Shown here piece after piece: positions 59,635 to 64,000 of a stretch of DNA of 64,000 nucleotides. Where the stretch lies: positions 62,001-126,000 of the forward strand of contig NZ_QWEY01000012.1 of NCBI RefSeq assembly GCF_003443995.1, written 5' to 3'. The position numbers were made by a program, and so were the translations under genes. The notes beneath the pieces are model-generated. The model was not told where the DNA came from and ran no database searches. It worked only from the letters and a program-made list of their open reading frames with translations. The first letter of the stretch is position 1. Each line of letters opens with the position of its first letter. The DNA is from Pseudotabrizicola alkalilacus (GTDB taxonomy: Bacteria > Pseudomonadota > Alphaproteobacteria > Rhodobacterales > Rhodobacteraceae).

Positions 59635-60387
59635 ATGACCGACGACGACAAAAGCACTACGCATTTCGGCTATCAGACCGTACCAGAGGCCGACAAGGCC
59701 GGGATGGTGCATGGCGTCTTTACGCGGGTGGCCAGCAAATACGACATCATGAACGACCTGATGTCGGTTGGGGTTCACCGTCTGTGGAAAGATGCGATGA
59801 TGGATTGGCTCGCCCCGCGGCCCGGTCAGCGGCTGCTGGACGTGGCGGGGGGTACGGGTGACGTTGCGTTCCGTTTCCTGAACCGCGCGCCGGGCGCAAG
59901 TGCCGTGGTCTGCGACATGACCGAATCGATGCTGATCGCCGGGCGGCAGCGGGCCGAGGCGGACAGTATGGCCGACCGGCTGGGCTGGGTGGTGGGCGAT
60001 GCGATGGCCTTGCCGTTCGAGAGCAACAGCTTTGACGTATACACAATCAGTTTCGGCATCCGGAACGTGACCCGGATCGCGGATGCACTGTCCGAAGCTT
60101 ACCGCGTGCTGCGCCCCGGCGGGCGGCTGATGGTGCTGGAGTTCAGTCAGATTCCGAATGAGCTGATGCAAAAGGCCTATGATCTGTATTCGTTCAACGT
60201 CATTCCGCTGATGGGGCAGATCGTGGCGGGCGATCGCGACAGCTATCAGTATCTGGTCGAAAGCATCCGCAAATTCCCTGACCAGGAGGCATTTGCCACG
60301 ATGATCCGTCAGGCGGGTTTTGAGCAGGTAAAATACCGCAATCAGACCATGGGCATCGCCGCCCTTCATTCCGGATGGAAGCTGTAA
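59635..60387 (+). CDS. ubiE: Ubiquinone/menaquinone methyltransferase UbiE
   Basis: C-methyltransferase of 250 residues for ubiquinone biosynthesis, methylating the benzoquinol ring with SAM. Motif I is [16 protein letters not shown]; UbiE signatures are [18 protein letters not shown] and [20 protein letters not shown]. The stop is followed immediately by the ubiB GTG, so the two genes form an operon as in many alphaproteobacteria. Confidence 0.95.
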   Translation: MTDDDKSTTHFGYQTVPEADKAGMVHGVFTRVASKYDIMNDLMSVGVHRLWKDAMMDWLAPRPGQRLLDVAGGTGDVAFRFLNRAPGASAVVCDMTESMLIAGRQRAEADSMADRLGWVVGDAMALPFESNSFDVYTISFGIRNVTRIADALSEAYRVLRPGGRLMVLEFSQIPNELMQKAYDLYSFNVIPLMGQIVAGDRDSYQYLVESIRKFPDQEAFATMIRQAGFEQVKYRNQTMGIAALHSGWKL

Positions 60388-61917
60388 GTGCGGGGCCCCC
60401 ACAACATCTGGCGGCTGATCCGCACCCTTGCCACGCTGGAGCGGACCGGGGCCATCGGTGTGGTGCTGGAGGCGTTCCGCGCACCACCACGCCTGCGCTT
60501 TGTCGCCCGGATCTTAGGTTGGCCGTTCAAGCCGCTGGGGTTGCGCGGTGATCCTGCGTTGCCACCCGCCACCCGCGCGCTGACCGCCCTTGGCCCGGCC
60601 TATATCAAGTTTGGCCAGATTCTGTCGACCCGCCCGGATGTGGTCGGAGATGAACTGTCGCTGCAGCTGAAATATCTGCAGGACAAGTTGCCGCCCTTTC
60701 CGATCGAAGTCGCCAAAAAGATGATCCAGGCCGAGCTGGATGTGCCGGTGGATCAGGTATTTCGCGAGTTTTCCGAACCTGTCGCCGCCGCCTCTATCGC
60801 GCAGGTCCACAAGGCCTGGCTGATCGAAGACGGGCGCGAGGTTGCCGTCAAAGTGCTGCGGCCGGGGATTGAGCGGGCGTTCCGCAAGGATATCGACGCC
60901 TTTTACTTTGCTGCACAAGCCATTGAATTCATTTCCCCCTCGTCGCGCCGTCTGCGCCCGCTCGAGGTGATCCGCCACTTTGAGGGTGTGGTCATGGGAG
61001 AGCTGGATTTCCGGCTTGAATCGAGTGCCGCCGCCGAGTTTGCCGCCAATACCGAGGGCGACGCCGGGTTTCAGGTGCCAAGACCGATCTGGTTTCTGTC
61101 GGGCCGCAGCGTGATGACTCTGGACTGGGCCGAAGGCATCAGTCTGAATGACAACGACCTGATTGACGCAGCCGGGCATGACCGCAAGGTGCTGGGCGCG
61201 CGCGTTTTGCAGCTGTTCCTGAACCATGCATTGCGCGACGGCTATTTTCACGCCGACATGCATCAGGGCAACCTGAAGGTCGCGGCCAATGGCAATATCA
61301 TTGCCTATGATTTTGGCATCATGGGGCGGATTGATGAGTATACGCGGCGTGTCTATGCGGAAATTCTGTTCGGCTTCATCCGCAAAGATTATCGCCGTGT
61401 CGCCGAGGTGCATTTCGAGGCGGGGTATGTGCCTGCTGACCGGGACATTGACGAATTCGCCCGCGCCTTGCGCGCGGTGGGGGAACCGATTTTCGGCATG
61501 GATGCCAGCCGGATCTCGATGGCGCGGCTTCTGGCCTATCTGTTCGAAGTCACAGAACGATTTGGTATGGAAACCCGGACTGAACTGATCTTGCTGCAAC
61601 GCACGATGGTTGTGGTCGAAGGTGTCGCACGCGGTCTGGACCCGCATATCAACATCTGGGAAGTCGCCAAGCCAATCGTTGAAGGCTACATCACCAAGAA
61701 CATCGGGCCGCGCGCCCTGTTGCGTGATCTGGGCAAGACGGCCCGTGTGCTGGCGCGATTTGGCCCGCGGCTGCCGCAACTGGTGGAGGCGGCGTTGATC
61801 GCGCAGGCCGATACGCCAAAGACCGTTCAGGCCAAGCGCAACTGGTGGCCGGTCTGGACCGGCCTGACGGGGGCAGCGATGTTGGCAGCCGGGCTTTGGC
61901 TGGGGCAGTTTTTATAG
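60388..61917 (+). CDS. ubiB: Ubiquinone biosynthesis kinase-like protein UbiB
   Basis: Membrane-associated atypical kinase/ATPase of 509 residues needed for ubiquinone assembly. Family motifs: KxGQ in YIKFGQILSTRPD, the alanine-rich loop EPVAAASIAQVHKA, catalytic YFHADMHQGNL and DFG in YDFGIMG. The C terminus has a hydrophobic segment (PVWTGLTGAAMLAAGLWLGQ) as membrane anchor. Starts with GTG directly after the ubiE stop; the alternative first ATG is far into the conserved region. Confidence 0.94.
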   Translation: MRGPHNIWRLIRTLATLERTGAIGVVLEAFRAPPRLRFVARILGWPFKPLGLRGDPALPPATRALTALGPAYIKFGQILSTRPDVVGDELSLQLKYLQDKLPPFPIEVAKKMIQAELDVPVDQVFREFSEPVAAASIAQVHKAWLIEDGREVAVKVLRPGIERAFRKDIDAFYFAAQAIEFISPSSRRLRPLEVIRHFEGVVMGELDFRLESSAAAEFAANTEGDAGFQVPRPIWFLSGRSVMTLDWAEGISLNDNDLIDAAGHDRKVLGARVLQLFLNHALRDGYFHADMHQGNLKVAANGNIIAYDFGIMGRIDEYTRRVYAEILFGFIRKDYRRVAEVHFEAGYVPADRDIDEFARALRAVGEPIFGMDASRISMARLLAYLFEVTERFGMETRTELILLQRTMVVVEGVARGLDPHINIWEVAKPIVEGYITKNIGPRALLRDLGKTARVLARFGPRLPQLVEAALIAQADTPKTVQAKRNWWPVWTGLTGAAMLAAGLWLGQFL

Positions 61918-61972
61918 ACCTTTTTGCGCACGTTCCGGGCAGGGGCCAAGGCGTTTCATAAAGATTGAAACA

Positions 61973-62626
61973 TTACGGAACCCGCAAGGCTGTAACATCG
62001 GTGGCCAGAACCTCAATTCCACCTCGCAGGATGAGTTTGGTTCCACCCGGTCCGCCCCGCGCCTCCAGGATCGGAGCGTAATGCTCCACTGGGGTCGTGG
62101 TAAGAAGATCGTCAGAATAATAGCTTTCGAGGGACAGGTTATATATGCCGACCGGAAGCGCCGCGCCGGTCGCGCTGGTGCCGGTCCATTCGTAAGGCTC
62201 TGCCGAGACAGGGATATCATCACGCGAGACAACGCGGCTCTGCGAGTCAGTCACCACAAGAACGGCTCGGTTTGCCGCCGCTGCCGGGTTGGGCGACAGG
62301 GTGACCGGCCTGCCGTCCATATAGACGGGTGCAGCGGCCCGCGCCTCTTGCCCGACCCAGCCTGCAAGTTGCGCCATGCCCAGCAGCCCAAACTGTGATT
62401 GCAGGTTTTCCAGCAGCTGATTGGTGCGCACGGCCTGTTCCACACCGGAAAACGTCGCAAGCTGAACGGCATAATCCGCCGAATCGATCGGGTTCATCGG
62501 ATCTTGGTTCTGCATCTGCACCGTCAGCATTTTGAGGAATGTCTCAAAGTCGGAACTGGCGAAGGCGGATCGGGGTTGCGATGCGGAGGGTGCAGGTGAG
62601 CCGAATTGTGTGCTCAGAGCGTCCAT
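61973..62626 (-). CDS. flgD: Flagellar hook capping protein FlgD
   Basis: Hook-assembly scaffold protein of 217 residues. The conserved N-terminal region is SSDFETFLKMLTVQMQNQDP with MNPIDSADYAVQLATFSGVEQ; the rest is the beta-sandwich/tudor-like part with ALPVGIYNLSLES. It sits 12 bases after the fliK stop, so it is co-transcribed. Ribosome-binding site AGGAAAA. The short gap to ubiB (convergent) has a weak GTTTC/GAAAC hairpin. Confidence 0.92.
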   Translation of the reverse strand: MDALSTQFGSPAPSASQPRSAFASSDFETFLKMLTVQMQNQDPMNPIDSADYAVQLATFSGVEQAVRTNQLLENLQSQFGLLGMAQLAGWVGQEARAAAPVYMDGRPVTLSPNPAAAANRAVLVVTDSQSRVVSRDDIPVSAEPYEWTGTSATGAALPVGIYNLSLESYYSDDLLTTTPVEHYAPILEARGGPGGTKLILRGGIEVLATDVTALRVP

Positions 62627-62638
62627 GAAATTTTCCTT

Positions 62639-64000
62639 TCAGAGCCGGATGTCCAGCCGCCCGGTGGCGGTGAAATGTTGAGGGGGAGCGATGATCGAAG
62701 GGGAATCGCCCTCGGCGATGGGGGCGGTCGAGGCCGGGGGCGGGCCGGATGGTGTGCCAGTGCGACCATCCCGCTGCGCCCAGTCGCCAAAGCTGAGCGT
62801 GGGTTGGTTAAACCCGGAAAGCCGAAGATCGCTCAGCAATTGATCACCATGACGGCGGATCAGTTCCATCGCTTCGGGTCGCTCCACAAACAGAATGACC
62901 GCGAGTCTGTCACCTGTCGTCGAGATTTCAAATCGCAGCTGTCCCAACTCTTCTGGGCGCAACGTCAGGGCCATGGGGCCATCGCCGCCCATTTTCAGCG
63001 ATTGGATGATGGATTGGGCAACCTGTTGGGTGACGTGTGGTGGGCCCGTGCCTGCAGTCGGGGTGGAACTGGTGAAGGGCGCGGACAGGCTTTGCACCGC
63101 GCCCTCCCGGTTCAGCGAAAGCATGTCAGTGTTGGCCAGGGACGCGTCGCTTGCTGCGGCGTACCGGGCCGGGATGGGGGGGGTAGTTCTGATATCGGTT
63201 GCGCCGGCGGGGCCTGTTTTCGACGGCGATCTGGTGTCACGGCGGGGCAGTTCCGTTGTCGCAGGTGGCGGAGCAGTGTGGCCGACCGCCGGCTGAGAAT
63301 CGGGTTCGGCAACCGGCATAAGCCCTTGGCCGTGCAGGGGGGCGGTTGGTGCCTGAGCCGATTTGTGATCAGGGGGAGGCGGGGCAGATCCAGCGGACAT
63401 CAGGGCGTAGGGGATCGTCGTGGCCTGCACCTGCGGAGCATTCATTACGGCAGTCGATGTTTCCTGCGAGATGCGGTGTGGTCTTGATCCCTGATCTTGC
63501 CGCGGCAGGACGGCCGGGGTTGCATAAAAATGCGCCTGTTGCCCGGTATGTGTGGGAACCGGAGCGTTTTGCAGCGGAGGCGCTTGCCAGACGGCTGCAG
63601 GCTCCGACCGGATGCTGGCGTTCTTGTCTGCGGGGGGAGTCGTGGTCAGGGACTGCGCAGACTTTTCGACGGGTGCTACAGAGCCCGCCTTGACGGGTTC
63701 CCGCTTCGTACCTGAGTCCGGCGCGATGGTTCTGTCGACCGCGAATGGCGTCATGTCGATTCCGCGCATTTCGGGCGCGGCACGTGAGGATGCGTCAAGA
63801 AATTGTGGTGGAGGGCTGGCACGTTGGAGGGGGGGGATGGCCGGGTTTGTCCGGTGTTGCGCAGATGTAACTGGCATGTCAGCTGTGCGGGTTTGACCCA
63901 GTGGCACGGCAACTGGCTGTGGCGAAGCCGGTTTTTGTCCGCCCTCCTGAACTGTTGCAGCTGTGGTTTGCACCGGTGCCGATGTGCTGGTGGGCGCAGG
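62639..64000 (-). CDS. fliK: Flagellar hook-length control protein FliK (3' part)
   Basis: C-terminal portion of FliK, which measures hook length and switches export specificity. The conserved FliK C-terminal domain is MALTLRPEELGQLRFEIST with AVILFVERPEAMELIRRHG. Upstream is a long Pro/Gln/Thr-rich low-complexity region, as expected for the ruler part. The frame is open to the window edge, so the true start lies outside; a GTG at 63973 is only an internal codon. Confidence 0.88.
   Translation of the reverse strand, partial: PAPTSTSAPVQTTAATVQEGGQKPASPQPVAVPLGQTRTADMPVTSAQHRTNPAIPPLQRASPPPQFLDASSRAAPEMRGIDMTPFAVDRTIAPDSGTKREPVKAGSVAPVEKSAQSLTTTPPADKNASIRSEPAAVWQAPPLQNAPVPTHTGQQAHFYATPAVLPRQDQGSRPHRISQETSTAVMNAPQVQATTIPYALMSAGSAPPPPDHKSAQAPTAPLHGQGLMPVAEPDSQPAVGHTAPPPATTELPRRDTRSPSKTGPAGATDIRTTPPIPARYAAASDASLANTDMLSLNREGAVQSLSAPFTSSTPTAGTGPPHVTQQVAQSIIQSLKMGGDGPMALTLRPEELGQLRFEISTTGDRLAVILFVERPEAMELIRRHGDQLLSDLRLSGFNQPTLSFGDWAQRDGRTGTPSGPPPASTAPIAEGDSPSIIAPPQHFTATGRLDIRL

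Overview
The window looks like chromosomal DNA of an alphaproteobacterium, most likely of the Rhodobacteraceae (Roseobacter/Paracoccus/Rhodobacter relatives). The reasons are the high GC content, the order rpsT-dnaA-dnaN-recF-gyrB on one strand, the family types present (imelysin/di-heme iron locus, DUF1028, betaine and polyamine uptake), and tight operons with ATGA overlaps. No rRNA, tRNA, CRISPR array, insertion sequence or prophage was seen. Both ends cut a gene: phnE on the left and fliK on the right.

Layout. 1-5779 (+): the end of a phosphonate-type permease gene, then an FbpABC-like ABC importer with a fused 720-residue permease and an inositol-monophosphatase-family enzyme; a phosphorus or aminophosphonate role is plausible. 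5746-13014 (-): a compact proX-proV-proW-kinase-flavoenzyme operon for a quaternary amine, opposed by a DeoR regulator with a palindrome at its promoter. 14001-15592: a small methyltransferase and a second choline-kinase-like gene. 15602-20598 (+): an iron-linked operon of imelysin, di-heme cytochrome, second imelysin and DUF1513, behind nested inverted repeats. 20714-27713 (+): a complete potABCD polyamine-type importer with an amidase and an amidohydrolase. 27701-28513 (-): a LuxR-type regulator. 28603-41359 (+): a second potABCD set followed by a nitrilase-family amidase, a trimethylamine-dehydrogenase-like flavoprotein, an ArgE-like deacylase, an atypical RidA protein, DUF1028, a LysR regulator, a flavin monooxygenase and a Rieske oxygenase.

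41429-49397: histidine utilisation, with hutC, then hutD-U-G-H-I on the minus strand and hutF divergent. The presence of hutF and hutG indicates the five-step route to glutamate through formimidoyl- and formylglutamate. 49474-57683 (-): a small acidic protein, gyrB, a LysE-type exporter, recF, dnaN, dnaA and rpsT. 57837-61917: an enoyl-CoA hydratase, mutM, and divergent ubiE-ubiB. 61973-64000 (-): flgD and the 3' part of fliK.

The common theme of the first 49 kb is import and stepwise stripping of nitrogen compounds: betaines, polyamine-like cations, amides and histidine. The combination of a Rieske oxygenase and a TMADH-type flavoprotein in the second pot region suggests sequential N-demethylation of a quaternary amine and is the best candidate for an incompletely described pathway. 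All functional calls come from reading motifs and gene context; no database search was run.
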